From: a virus
Length of the DNA: 62,246 nt
Virus record (IMG/VR): IMGVR_UViG_3300033142_001129
Span: 1-62,246 of that record
Direction: 5' to 3' (one strand)
This document shows positions 1 to 11,400 of this stretch, in pieces. A model generated the notes under the pieces. It did not search any database and was not told where the DNA came from. It saw nothing but the letters and a program-made list of their open reading frames with translations. A program made the position numbers and the translations under genes. Each line of letters starts with the position of its first letter. Positions within the stretch are counted from its first letter, which is position 1.

Positions 1-28
1 AAGGGCGGTCCTGGGACGAAATCACTTC

Positions 29-763
29 TTGTTAGAAAAAATGTCTCAAATCATGGAAGACGCGAAAATCCCGCATACTTATGTAGGTAAAGAATCAAAG
101 CTGACAAACAGTGAGGATTTCAGGCGCTTCCACGCGTTTTTAAAACTGATCGTTAATCCTTATGATAACTTTGCTTTTTTACTTATCCGGGACATACTTG
201 ATATATCTATTGAAGACCATGCAAAGATCCGTTTTGAAGCAGCTAAAGAGGGCAAGAGTCACTTTCAGGTATGGTCCGCCGGTGGGTGGCAGGACGATTA
301 TTTTAATCAATTTGTCGAATATGATTTCGCTGAAAAGGTAGGGAGCGCTGTTTCTGGTAAATTCGATGCTACTAAAATTGTTAAATTTATCAATGAATCA
401 CCAGCTCTTACAAATAATGATCATCCGGTAGAGTGTATTCGTAAATATTTGGATTGGCTGGCCGTGTATGATCTGCAGGACGAAATAAGAGAAGAAACCA
501 AAGGCTTACAGTTAATGACCATGCACGCATCAAAAGGCCTTGAATTTCCAACTGTTATAATCGCCGGAATGAACCAGGGGATCTTACCGTCAAAACGTGC
601 CACAGATATTGAAGAACTGGAAGCTGAAAGGCGCCTTTTCTTTGTGGCCATCACCAGGGCGGAAGATAAACTTATAATCACCACAAGACCGGAAACAAGC
701 GAGTTTCATGGCAAAGTAAGAGTTGAGCCTGTTTCGATGTTTGTGGGGGAGCTGATGCCATAA
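29..763 (+). CDS. UvrD/PcrA-like helicase, C-terminal part (gene cut by window end)
   Basis: C-terminal portion of a superfamily 1A DNA helicase. Visible are the UvrD motif V region (MTMHASKGLEFP, near residue 165) and motif VI (RRLFFVAITRAED, near residue 205), which form part of the ATP- and DNA-binding cleft. The N-terminal half with the Walker A motif lies at the other end of the window (61257 onward), so this is one gene split by the choice of start point. Across the junction the frame reads VKKGRSWDEI, but the first 40 bases here then change frame twice (DEI, LLVRK and MSQIMED lie in three different frames), one change falling at a run of six A. The enzyme probably supports recombination-dependent replication or repair together with the annealing protein and SMC-like ATPase of the same strand. 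The start at 29 (TTG) is only the first codon of the open frame and not a real start. Confidence 0.85.
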   Translation: MLEKMSQIMEDAKIPHTYVGKESKLTNSEDFRRFHAFLKLIVNPYDNFAFLLIRDILDISIEDHAKIRFEAAKEGKSHFQVWSAGGWQDDYFNQFVEYDFAEKVGSAVSGKFDATKIVKFINESPALTNNDHPVECIRKYLDWLAVYDLQDEIREETKGLQLMTMHASKGLEFPTVIIAGMNQGILPSKRATDIEELEAERRLFFVAITRAEDKLIITTRPETSEFHGKVRVEPVSMFVGELMP

Positions 764-780
764 GGGTTTAAAGGAGGACC

Positions 781-1539
781 ATGAATAAAACAAACATAGA
801 ATATCTTGACTATACCTGGAATCCCCTGGTAATGCGCTGTTCTCCAATTTCTACCGGCTGTGCAAATTGTTGGCATTTGGTCGTGGCGGATCGGTTGGCT
901 GTGAATCCAACAATGTCAAGAAGACGGCAAAACGCATATAAAGGATCTATTCCGTATCTCGCCGAGAAAGAACTAACAGCGCCGGGAAAAAGAAAAAAGC
1001 CGTCCATTGTCGGCGTTCAGTTCATGGGCGATCTGTTCCACCTAACTATCTCTTATAAGCTATTTGAAAAGATTATGTTTGAGATCGGTGAGGCTTATTG
1101 GCACACATTTATTGTTCTTACAAAGCGGCCAAACCGAATGAGGTCATTTATTGAGAGATATTATGGAGCAAAAGGGTTGAGCGAGCCGCTTTCAAACTTA
1201 TGGCTCGGTGTATCCTGCTCAGTCCAGAAAGACGCAATGGATTACATTCCTATACTTGCCAACATTCAAGCTGCTAAAAAATTTGTAAGCTTTGAGCCCC
1301 TGCTTGACAGCATAACCTTTCCTTTCCGGCATGATCTTGATTGGGTTATAGCCGGTTGCGAAAGTGGAAGTGTGCGGCGAAAAACAGTCCTGAGTTGGTT
1401 TCGACACTTAAGAGATCAGTGTGTCGCTTTCGATATACCGTTTTTCTTAAAGCAAAGGGAAGTCAGCGGCAAGGTCGTTAAAATGCCGATATTAGATAGT
1501 AAAGTGTGGGATCAGTGGCCTATTACGAAAGGAATTTAA
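781..1539 (+). CDS. DUF5131 (phage Gp37/Gp68 family) protein
   Basis: Belongs to the phage Gp37/Gp68 (DUF5131) family, recognised from the N-terminal WNP region, the cysteine cluster CSPISTGCANCW (residues about 20-31), a central VQFMGDLFH segment, LTKRPNRM, LGVSC and the C-terminal GCESG and FLKQ blocks in the usual order. The length, 252 residues, is normal for the family. The cysteine cluster resembles metal-cluster ligands and the family is often compared with radical-SAM-like proteins; its biochemical role is not known to me. A strong ribosome binding site (AAAGGAGG) lies 5 bases before the ATG. It follows UvrD by 17 bases and precedes the lipoprotein gene by two bases, so it is in the early rightward operon. 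Family call firm, function open. Confidence 0.85.
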   Translation: MNKTNIEYLDYTWNPLVMRCSPISTGCANCWHLVVADRLAVNPTMSRRRQNAYKGSIPYLAEKELTAPGKRKKPSIVGVQFMGDLFHLTISYKLFEKIMFEIGEAYWHTFIVLTKRPNRMRSFIERYYGAKGLSEPLSNLWLGVSCSVQKDAMDYIPILANIQAAKKFVSFEPLLDSITFPFRHDLDWVIAGCESGSVRRKTVLSWFRHLRDQCVAFDIPFFLKQREVSGKVVKMPILDSKVWDQWPITKGI

Positions 1540-1541
1540 TT

Positions 1542-1913
1542 ATGCCGAAACTCATAACAATCTGTATTCTTTGTATATTTTTTAGCAGCTGCGCAACTTT
1601 TAACCCTGATCCATGGACGAAAGACCAGATCATTATGCAAGGGGTTTTGTCGAGCTTGAATATTGTTGATTGGGGCCAAACCCTCGATATTGCCGATAGG
1701 CCCGATGAATACCGCGAGATCAATCCTATCCTTGGGGATCATCCAGACAGGGGCGACGTAAACATATATTTTGCAAGTACGATGATCTTGAAGGTTTTGG
1801 TAACACACCTGTTGCCTACTGAATATAGAGAATATTGGCTCGGTGGGAATATTGCGCTATCAGGCTATTTTGTGCATCATAACCACCGGATAGGGTTGAG
1901 GGTAAACTTCTAA
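1542..1913 (+). CDS. Small lipoprotein, possible spanin-like envelope protein
   Basis: The 123-residue product starts with a short basic end, a hydrophobic stretch (LITICILCIFF) and a lipobox-like SSC followed by ATF, so it is probably lipidated on Cys15 and tethered to a membrane. The mature part has DWGQTLDIA, a NPILG motif and an aromatic C-terminus (HRIGLRVNF) that recalls small outer-membrane-associated proteins found in phages and proteobacteria. The start is at 1542, two bases after the DUF5131 stop, because an upstream in-frame start would place unrelated residues in front of the signal. The two genes after it encode tiny membrane proteins, so this trio could act in late envelope disruption or superinfection exclusion. 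Lipoprotein call good; role inferred. Confidence 0.75.
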   Translation: MPKLITICILCIFFSSCATFNPDPWTKDQIIMQGVLSSLNIVDWGQTLDIADRPDEYREINPILGDHPDRGDVNIYFASTMILKVLVTHLLPTEYREYWLGGNIALSGYFVHHNHRIGLRVNF

Positions 1914-1914
1914 C

Positions 1915-2004
1915 ATGCGCAACCTTTGGGATTTTATAATACTATTGGCTGTGGTGTTCGTGGCTATTCTTTTAGAAAAACTGTTTCTTTTGCTGGGGGT
2001 GTAA
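1915..2004 (+). CDS. Tiny single-span membrane protein
   Basis: A 29-residue protein, almost entirely hydrophobic (FIILLAVVFVAILLEKLFLLLGV), predicted to span the membrane once. The ATG lies one base after the stop of the lipoprotein gene and the stop lies one base before the next ATG, which is the spacing of a translationally coupled gene. Too short for a family assignment. Could be a holin-like or regulatory membrane peptide; this is inference from size and place. Confidence 0.55.
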   Translation: MRNLWDFIILLAVVFVAILLEKLFLLLGV

Positions 2005-2005
2005 A

Positions 2006-2131
2006 ATGGAAGTATTAAAGGTATATATTATAATGCAAGTCGGCCTTCACATAGCTTTTGTTATCGGTATTACTTGCTATGCAATGTGGATCTCCGTAAT
2101 GGCTCCAATGATCAGGGGGTTATTTCCATGA
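2006..2131 (+). CDS. Small membrane protein
   Basis: A 41-residue product with one hydrophobic segment (residues about 5-30, VYIIMQVGLHIAFVIGITCYAM) and a short C-terminus. Its TGA stop overlaps the ATG of the next gene (ATGA), a typical coupled arrangement. No family recognised. With the preceding 29-residue protein and lipoprotein it forms a small envelope-targeted cluster at the end of the rightward operon. Confidence 0.55.
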   Translation: MEVLKVYIIMQVGLHIAFVIGITCYAMWISVMAPMIRGLFP

Positions 2132-2472
2132 GCGTTGAATTAAAGTATCTGCAATCTTTAGAGTTTAGTATGGGTAATGGGCAATGCCCCGAGTGTAATG
2201 GAGCCTCAAAGTCTTGGCATGGCCACCCTTGTTACCCTGGGCCTGAAACTATTGGCCATGAAGCTGATTGCCCTTTAGCAGCGGCCATTCAAAGCTCCGG
2301 CGGGGCCGTAGTTTTTAAGGGACAATTAGAGGCGCTGCCCCTGGGCGACCGATATAAAAAAGGTTCAATGCTCTATGCAATGCGTCATAGTGCGGAGTAT
2401 AAAGCCTGGAAAAAACGAATGAATGACGAATTTGACGATTTGATAATTAAAATCATAACCGAAAAAGATTAA
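2128..2472 (+). CDS. Cysteine-rich hypothetical protein (putative zinc binding)
   Basis: A 114-residue protein with CPECNG (residues 21-26) and further Cys and His residues (HGHPCYPG, HEADCPLA) that could bind zinc. I do not recognise the family. The start at 2128 is preferred over an upstream in-frame ATG because it overlaps the stop of the previous gene by four bases (ATGA). It is the last rightward gene; its stop is only seven bases from the stop of the converging 10.9-kb leftward gene, so the two operons meet tail to tail without room for a separate terminator. Confidence 0.65.
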   Translation: MSVELKYLQSLEFSMGNGQCPECNGASKSWHGHPCYPGPETIGHEADCPLAAAIQSSGGAVVFKGQLEALPLGDRYKKGSMLYAMRHSAEYKAWKKRMNDEFDDLIIKIITEKD

Positions 2473-2479
2473 TAAGCAG

Positions 2480-5400
2480 CTACTCCCATTGTTTTTGAAT
2501 TTCAAGAGCTTTCCAGCGCTGATTTTCAGGAATATTATTAAACCCTGGCTTCATTCTGGATTCAATCATACCTTCAATGTCAATGATCCTGTGAGGCCTA
2601 TTGACTTTTGCGGCCTTTTCGTTCCATTTCGCAATCTCTTGCATAATGGCCTGCGTTGCCTTGTAATCTTCCCGCCTTAGAGCGTTTACAAATCGATCTG
2701 CAAAGGACCGTCTTTTCTCTGAAATAGAAGTTTGCATCTTCTTTGTTGCTCTATAAGAGGCAAATCCCTTTGATACAGATGTGGGCTGCAGGCCAACAAA
2801 ACTCTTTTGGACAAACTCTTTAGTTGTGATCTTCCTGGGGCCGGCTTTCCCCACTGCGTTAATATCCCGGCCACTTCTGGTCCTGTGGCCTATTGTGTAT
2901 AGTTCAAGGCCCCTCATTGCGTTTCTAACAGATAACGGAGTGAACGGCGTTTCAGCCGCCGCCCGGTAATAGTTGCCTGACTTCAAGCTTTTATACATAT
3001 TTATTGAATCTTCATAGGCCGCGTACGGCACACCGATAATGTCATAAACGTTTTTGGGTACTTCAATTGATAGTGATCCGGAAAAATCCGCACCAACTAC
3101 ACCAGGAAGACCGTAAACGATTAAGTCTTTCATCCATTGATCCGGTACCATCTTTCTTGCCATTGTGAGCGCGTCCTCGTCGTCTTCTCCAATTGCCGCG
3201 AAAAGGATATCAGTAAACACCTTAAAAAACGGTAGAGACGTTAAACCGCCCATTAAGAATAGATTTCTAAGACTCCTGGCAAAAGCTTTCTTTCCGCCTC
3301 GCTGGTTAAAAAACAGATGTCTCATTGCTAAAAGATAGTTATGGCTGAAGGATCTGAACGTATAAGCCGCCCTGGCAATCTTCTGAGCATCCCCGCCTCG
3401 CATACCTGTGGGCATATTTGCCTTGCCATAGAGGAAGTGGCTATCATAAACAACCGTTTTTGCAAACGCTACTGCATCATCATGTGACATGCCCTTTTCT
3501 TTCACACCGACACGATAAGCAGCGAGCCCGGTTGACGCCCGGTTGAACTTCTCAGCCACTTGCATGAAGATACCTGACTTATCAATAACCTTTTTGAAAT
3601 GTTTACCTATCCCGACACCTGGCATGTTCCCTTTAAGTTCTCTTAAAAACAGATCCATGGTTGCGCCGGATTCTACCATTTCATGTAAAGCCTGCTGTTC
3701 GTTTTTAGTTATGTGTTTATAATCAACCTCTTTCCCGAACCATGCGTTTTTGGACGTTAAAGCCCTTCTGGTGTCTACCATGGCCTTGCTCAACTTTCTG
3801 TGGGCTCCTTTTGTGTGAAGTCCCAGCATGGGGGCTGCCATTACAACATTTTGTGTAAGGTTGACCATACCCGACTTAATCACAAAGCCAAGATATTTAA
3901 CAAAGAATATCCCTCGAAGGGTATCAACAGCGCGATCCGTTTTATCCTGGTTAGCCAGCATGTCCTTGACGTACTTAGATAAATGCTTGTACCCGGCTGG
4001 GTATTTTTTCGCGTCCACATTAACAAGGATCTCATGGTGCGCCTTTGTTCTTGTAATTTTTGTTTTAAATCCGGCATATCCGGAAAGATAATCAAACAGT
4101 ATCCCGAATATGTCTTCTTTTTCATGGCCAGGGATATTCTTTCTGTGAATTCCATGCTTACCCCAGCCCCTTGCTTTGAAAGTGTCTGCAACGGCTTTTG
4201 ATAGCGCATCTTCCATGTCTGCCGTTAAACGTCTGCGTGCAAGGTCAAGAGCCTCTTTGCGAGTTTTACCCTCTTTATTGTAAAGTCTATCAGCTTCATA
4301 CTGAACCCTGGACGTTGCAAGATCCTTGCCCGCCGATGAGACAACCTGTTGAATTCCCTCAATTGGTATCTGAAAGAAGACTTCATCCGGCAGTTCTTTC
4401 AGCGGTCCAGGATCGCTTATCCTATAGTCAGACACACTACCCTTAAGCTTCCCTTTTGCGACCGCATCTTTTAACCACTGTTCAGCTCTTGCCGACGCTT
4501 TTCTATTAATAGGCAATATCCTGTCTTTGGTTAAGCTGAAATGCTCCCTGAAAACAACAATTTCCTTTTCTTTATTAAATATCTGAATATAACCGCTGCC
4601 GGTCCGCCGGTGCGGAAAATAATTATTAGCTTTGTTAATGTTCGCCCTGTATTCTCTAATCTTTGACGAGTCAAGATCCTCGATTCTCATGGTCCTGTCA
4701 ATATCGACGAACTTTTCGTCAAGCTTTTTCCTGATAGTTATAAAACCCTGTATAACCGCTGGGTTAACCCGGCTTTTTTCAAGGAAAGCTTTAACTTCCC
4801 GATAGTGTTCAGGATCGATTTCAATGTCTTCGCCCTGCTCTGCAGGCTTGTTCCAATCGGTCGGGACCGCCTTCTTTGGCATCCGTCTATCATCCCATTT
4901 CCATATCAAGTCTTGTAGTTCTTTCTTTTGAGCTTTGGACCATTTCCCATATTCGTCCTGTAGTTCCCCCAGGTCCCCTTCATAATCGTTAAACAGCTCG
5001 GTTGATCGCGTCTCTGCTGCTTTTATTTCAACGCCAACCGCATCTTTCATAAACCAAAACTTTTTGCCTGCCCAATAAGGATTATTGAAAGTTCGATCAT
5101 ACCACTTCATATCCTTATCAACAAAACCCTTTCCGAAACGATCCTGGGCGTATTTAAACAAGCCTTTAGATTCCCGGTGTATTTTCTTGTGTGAAGGATC
5201 TTTGAGTTTCTTTAAACCTTTTTTTGCTTCCGGCATGTGCCTATTAAGCAGGTCTTTGATATCCTGGTCCAAGTCTTCTTCGTCGATCATACTGTCAAGA
5301 TCATCTGCCGCCCATGGGGAGCGACCGCCTTTCTCCATGCCGTAGGCTATGTTCTCTTTCATTTTTTCAGGCCCGGCCTGGTCAATCTTGCTTCGCGCTA

Positions 5401-8400
5401 AATCGATTGCCTGTTTTTTGATCGTGCCATTTGCAAGCTGTTGGCCGGTTGTGGCTTCTGTAACCGTCCACTCTTTATCATCCTCAGCTCTTGATATAAA
5501 AGCTTCTATCGGCTCGCCGGTCCAATCATCAGGCACAACGTCAACCTTTTTAGCATTGTCCGGGGCCGTCTCAAATTCTCCTCGAACATTTACATAGTAT
5601 TGTGATGGTTCAGGTCGGGGAGTCTCGACGGGCGTTTCCATTACGGGCGTTTCAGCTTCTTCAATATCGGTTTCTTTTAAGCCTATCGATTTCAACATAT
5701 TGTCTCTATCGACTTGCCGTTCTGTTGCGACTTCCTCCGTGACGTCCTCTCTTACCCTTGAAAGATCGTTTAATTGGTCTTCAATCTCTGACAACTGCTG
5801 TTCCTTGTCAGCTATTTCCTGGCCTTTACCGAACTTCTTATCTGCAAGCGTTTGATGTTCTGCAAGCTCTATTTCAAGCTCCTTAATATAATCCGTTTCC
5901 TTTTGTGGCTCTGCGAGTCTTTGTTCAATACTGTTATTAATAACAGTAGTTAATCCACCAGGTCCCCTTGTGGTTCTTCTAATAATAAGATCGCCCTCAT
6001 GCCTTAACTCAACCATTGTATCGTCAAGCACATCTTCATTAAGAGTGATAGGTGTACCAGGCTTTTTGAGAACCTCGTTAAGATTATACCACACCAGGGG
6101 CTCAAAGGTGACTTTAAGATCTAAGCCGTGGACCTTGGTATTAAAATAAACTTTATCCTGTCCGGCTTTCTGCCTTGCACGATAATCTGAATAGGAAATA
6201 CCCTTGAAGCTCTTTTCAATTTTACCCTTAATGTTATCCCATTCTTTCCGGAATTCCTTTATAAACTCTTTGCTGGTTAATTCCTCGCCTTTATATGTAT
6301 AGGTTTCAAGTTTTCCGGTCGGGAATATCGATTTAATCGTTTTTGCAACACCTTCTGCTCTAACAAGGTTTTCTTTTTGATTCGGGATATCGATCTCTTT
6401 AAGACTTTTTACACTGCGCCTGGCTGAAGATACCGCCCTTTCGTGGCTTGATTTAAGTATCCGTAAGTTTTTAAGATCAATTTCAAGATCATTCTTTGTA
6501 AACAAAAGAGGATTTCCGGAAAAAGCGGCTTGCATTTCTGCATAAGACACCTGTTCTTCGCCTAAAGGTTCGTCAAAGGTCCTGCCGTCTATATCTCCAT
6601 TAAGCATTTGATCGATAAACTTTTGCTTTTTCATCAATCGATCATACATAACAGAATCAAGAGTATTTTTAACACCATAGTTAAATATCTGCACTTCTGC
6701 GTTTTCGTTCTTTTCTCTTACTATCCTGCCGTTTCTTTGCTCAATATCCATTGGCCGCATGGGTGCGTCAAGATGGTGAGCTGCTATAAGCTTATTCTGG
6801 ATATTAACACCAATGCCAAGTTTGGCCGTCGAACCGATAATAAATCTTATCTTGCCGTCCCGGGCTCTTTGGAAAACAGCTTCCCTTTGAACATCGGTTT
6901 TAAGTTCTCCGATAATAGCAATCTCTTTGGCCTTCATTCCCTTTGCAATCAGCTTGTCTCGGATATCGTGATAGGCATTAAAGGTCTTGTCTGAATTTTG
7001 ATAGATATCAAGAAAGGCTATCTGTACGCTGTTATCTTCTGCCGTATCCTCATAGATCTGATAAATGTTTTCAATAGCGGTATTTAACTTGCTGCCAGGA
7101 TCATCTTTATAATGTTGTGGGTCGATCAGGCGTAAATCAACCGCAGCTTTCCGGGCCTGGCCAAAGAGGACAAGAGGAACGTGCCGCTGTCTCATTTTCT
7201 CCCTGCCTGTCAACTGCTCCCAATGTTCCCGGGTATCCCTTAATATTTCAATAAAGCCTGATAGGGCATTTGTACGCTCAACAACAACCATTTCAGGCTT
7301 GCCGGTTTTAATCTTTGGAAGAACAAGCCCAGCATCCTGGGTTAAAACAACATCAGACGCCGTATGGAACATGGTTAATAGTTCAGGACCGTTTACATAC
7401 TTATTGAATCTTTCGACCGATTTAAACGTCCCGGACTCGGTTTCTTCAAGCGCGACTGTGGTATCTCCAAAGTTTGCCGCGAAATCATCAAATAACGTTG
7501 CGTTATATTCTTCAAGCAGATCTGGTCGGATATATCTGATCATGGTCCAAAGCTCTGCGGTTGTGTTGGATATCGGCGTACCTGTGGCTAATATGATGTT
7601 CTTACCGCCGGTTTTCTGCCTGATATAATCGGCTTTTAAAAGTAAGGACGTACTGCGCTGTGCAGATCCCTGGTCAATCCCCTTAACCTGGCCCATTTTG
7701 GTAAAAAACTCTGAGCGTTTGTAATTATGCGCTTCGTCGATTAAAAGAGCATCAACGCCAAGCTGCTCAAATTTTAGGGCATCGTCAACGCGTCTGTTTA
7801 ATAGTTTTTCTAAATGCGCTTGTTTTCGTTTCTTAAGGGCCTTCATCTGCTTAACCGTTAAAGATCCCTTTCCCTCTGCCGCTTCGAATTCGTCAACGGT
7901 CGCTTCTATCTCGTCAAGTTGTTCCTGGACGAAAGCTGCCTCTCTTTCGGCATCGTCTGCAATACCGTCAAAGAATGAATGAGGCAATATAACAGCATCC
8001 CAATCGCCGGTAGCAATTTGAGAAAGTAACTTCTTACGGTTTTTACCCTTCCTCTGTCCGTCGCTGGGAATAAGGACTCGCGCTTGCGGGTAAAGCTTAT
8101 GAAATGATTTAGCATATTGCTTAATTGTGGCGTTTTGAACTACGATCAAGGGCTTTCTTGCGGTACCTATCCGTCGCATTTCCATGGCCAGGGTAACAAA
8201 AGAACCCGTTTTTCCGGTCCCTACACCATGGGAAAATAAGGTTGACTCCTGCAAACCTCTTGCAACTGCCTTCTTTTGTAACCAGCGCAGTTCCCTTTCG
8301 CGAGAAGCGTTCGGAAAATATTTAACGTCGGGTGGATCAAACGTTCTTAAAACATATCCGTTAAATTCCTCATTATATATTTTTGCTAAATCCGGTCCCC

Positions 8401-11400
8401 ACTTTTCGTGGCTTTTCGACCACTTTAAAAACTCCGCCTGAATTTCTTTCTGTTTCTCTGTGGCTGCGAGCGTGGCTTCTGCATTAAGGACTTTCGACAT
8501 TCCGCCTTCTGGATTCTGAACAGAATCATAAACCTTTGTTCTCTTTAGATTTAAAGCATCCTGAACGAGTACATGCCCTTTTACTCTCCCCGTTCCCCAG
8601 GTATTTACATTCTTTGCGTTATCGTGTCGGGATCTCGGCGAAACTTTCCATGCGGAAGTTTCTCTCGTTCGTGCCTGCTGAACTTCGGTATCAACCTCCA
8701 TGGTTGTTGATATGAATTGTTGGATAAGGTCGTTAGGTAGCCATGAGCTCCCCAGCTTGAAATAAATAAATTCTATGTCTAATTCTTCCGGCTGGACAGC
8801 TTTAAGCGCTTTAACGTTATGCTTATATTCTGGTTTTTCGCTCGCCTGCTGCTCAACAAGAATAAGCTTTTTCTTAACATTCCCGGAAAGATAGTTCTCG
8901 GGAGTCTCGATCATACCGTTTTCAGGGTTTAGATATCCAAGCTCCTGATCAATAACATCTTTATAAACAGCTTCTTTAGTCGATCCTGTAAGATCGGCAA
9001 TGAACTGAGTGTTTACTTTACCTTTATAAATTAAAGAAAGCGCTATCGCGTCTTTTACATTATCTGCTGTTTTAGGTTCTCTAAAAGGAAAAATGGTCCG
9101 CTTCGCGAATATGGCAGACTTTGTAAAAGAAACAATATTTACCTTGCGTTCCTGCCCCTTTTTGGCTCCGCTTTTAAATTTAGTGGTATGCTGCTTGACC
9201 GTTTCATCTTCCAGGGCATCAACCACAGGAAAGTCATTATCTATCTTTTGCAAGAAAGAGTTTGCAGGGGCGCCGACGTTTCCGTTCTTAGAAACGAAAG
9301 CATCGTAATCTTTGTTTAATTGTTTCCGTAATTTTGTGATTTCCGCGTCGGTTGCGTCCTCTTGCTGCATCCGGTCGATAATCTTTATAGTCGTGTCTTT
9401 TAATTTTAAATAATCCCTGGCCCTGCTTTCCCGGCCCTTATTATCGATTGCTTTAACCAGCTTACCTTTTGTGTTGTAAATTTTAGGCTCAACAAGGATA
9501 CCGTCCTCAACAACGCGAAACTTGCCGTCTTTTTCAAGCAGTATATTTTCTTTCGTGCCTATATCGGCATATTCCTTTTCGCCTTCTTCCACGATAGAGC
9601 CTTCACCGGCTATATCTTTTGGCAGGGTTTCTATGGCTTTTTTGATTTGCTCGGCAAGATCCCCTTTGTTTGGCAACAGGGTATACGTTTTTTCACCATA
9701 CATGGTCCCTTTTTTCGAGTGCTTCCCCATGACCATTTCAGGATGATCGACAAAATATTCATTTATAGGGACCGTATCTGATGCAGCACGACCGGACTTG
9801 ACTTCCTTTGTGATCCTGAAGTCTTTTCCCAATCCCTGCAATTCGTTGTCTTTTTTCCGAAAAATAAGAATATCGGTAACAACTTCGGTGCCAGCGTCCT
9901 TCTTAAACGCCGTTTCTGGAAGTCTTATTGCACCGATCAAGTCGGCTTTATTTGCAATATACTCTTTAACGTTACCATTTGTTGTTGAATCTAAGGTATA
10001 TCGTGAAGTAATCGCGATAACGAGGCCACCAGGTCGCACAGAATCAATCGAACGCGCAAAGAAGTAGTTGTGTATGCTCCAATCTGAGTAATCAGGATGC
10101 TTCTTGTCGTAGACCGGATATTTACCAAAAGGGAAGTTACTCACAACCAGGTCCGCGGAATTGTCGGGGATCCCCTTTGCATTTTCAAAGCCGGTTATTT
10201 GAATTCGAGCCTGCGGATATAGCTTTTCAAGTATTTTTCCTGTGATTGTATCTAATTCGACACCTACCAGGGCAGAATTATTGCGCATAGCTTCGGGCAT
10301 TAAACCAAAGAAGTGACCGACACCGGCAGCGGGCTCTAAAACAGTCCCGCCTTTAAAGCCGAAATGTTCGGCAATGTCCCAAATAGAATTGATAACCTTG
10401 CGTGATGTGTAATGAGCGTTTAGGGTGGACTCTGCGGCGCTGTCCCATTCTTCCTGAGTCAATAAGCCGTTAAGCCTGGGATGAAGGTGTCTTCCGTACT
10501 TGCTTTTCCATTCCTCGTATTTTTTAAGATCATCCCCATATCTACTGAAATAGTTTTCAGGCTTTTTGATATCGGAAGAATTCTTTAGGAAGTTGTCGTA
10601 TTTGCGGGTAAAAACCTTTTGAGCGAAAGCGCCCCAGCCAACATACTGAGCCAGGGCCTTCTTTTCTTCAACGGTAGGATTACGATTTTCGGATTCGAGC
10701 TGTTTAACAAGTCGAATTGCTTTTATATTGGTCTTGATTTTAGTTACGTCACCGCGCGGAAACATAAGGTCGCCCGCTTCGATAACGTGGTTTTGATCTT
10801 CTTTCTTTGTTAGGCTGTCATCGTCCCTAAGATTTGCAGTTCCAGCTCGTTCGCCAGGCTCCTGGGTGGATTCTGACCGCTTGCCGGGCCGTCCGACGGC
10901 GCCACTATCTTTGCGTACACCACTTCCTCGATCTGGTCTGGTTCCATCTTCCCCTGCAGGCGCAGTATCGATGTCAGTATCGACGACCTCTGCACTATCC
11001 GGAGCAATATCTGTTTGAGCTGGTCCCGGTCTTCCTGAAACAGCTTCCGGGTGTCCTGCGGGTGGTTTTCCAGTAGCCATTGCAGATGGCTTTCCCACTC
11101 CGGGTAGTTCTCCGGATTCTCTATCTCCAATTCCTCCGGGTTCAGGTTCTTCAATTCCTGTAGTGACAGTTCCGACGCCTTCAACACCTTCAACGATAGA
11201 TCCACCTGTGGCCTCCTTTCCCATTTCTTCTTTTATAAATTTCTCAATATACACCTTTCCCTTTAAGGAAAGAGTATCAATCATAATTTTAACAAATTCA
11301 GATCCACTTTTACCCGCTGCGATAGCTGCTTTCAAGGCTTTGTGTAAATGAGGCTTTATCTGTTCCCATTTATCCGGGTTGAATTCTGTAGAAAATTCAC

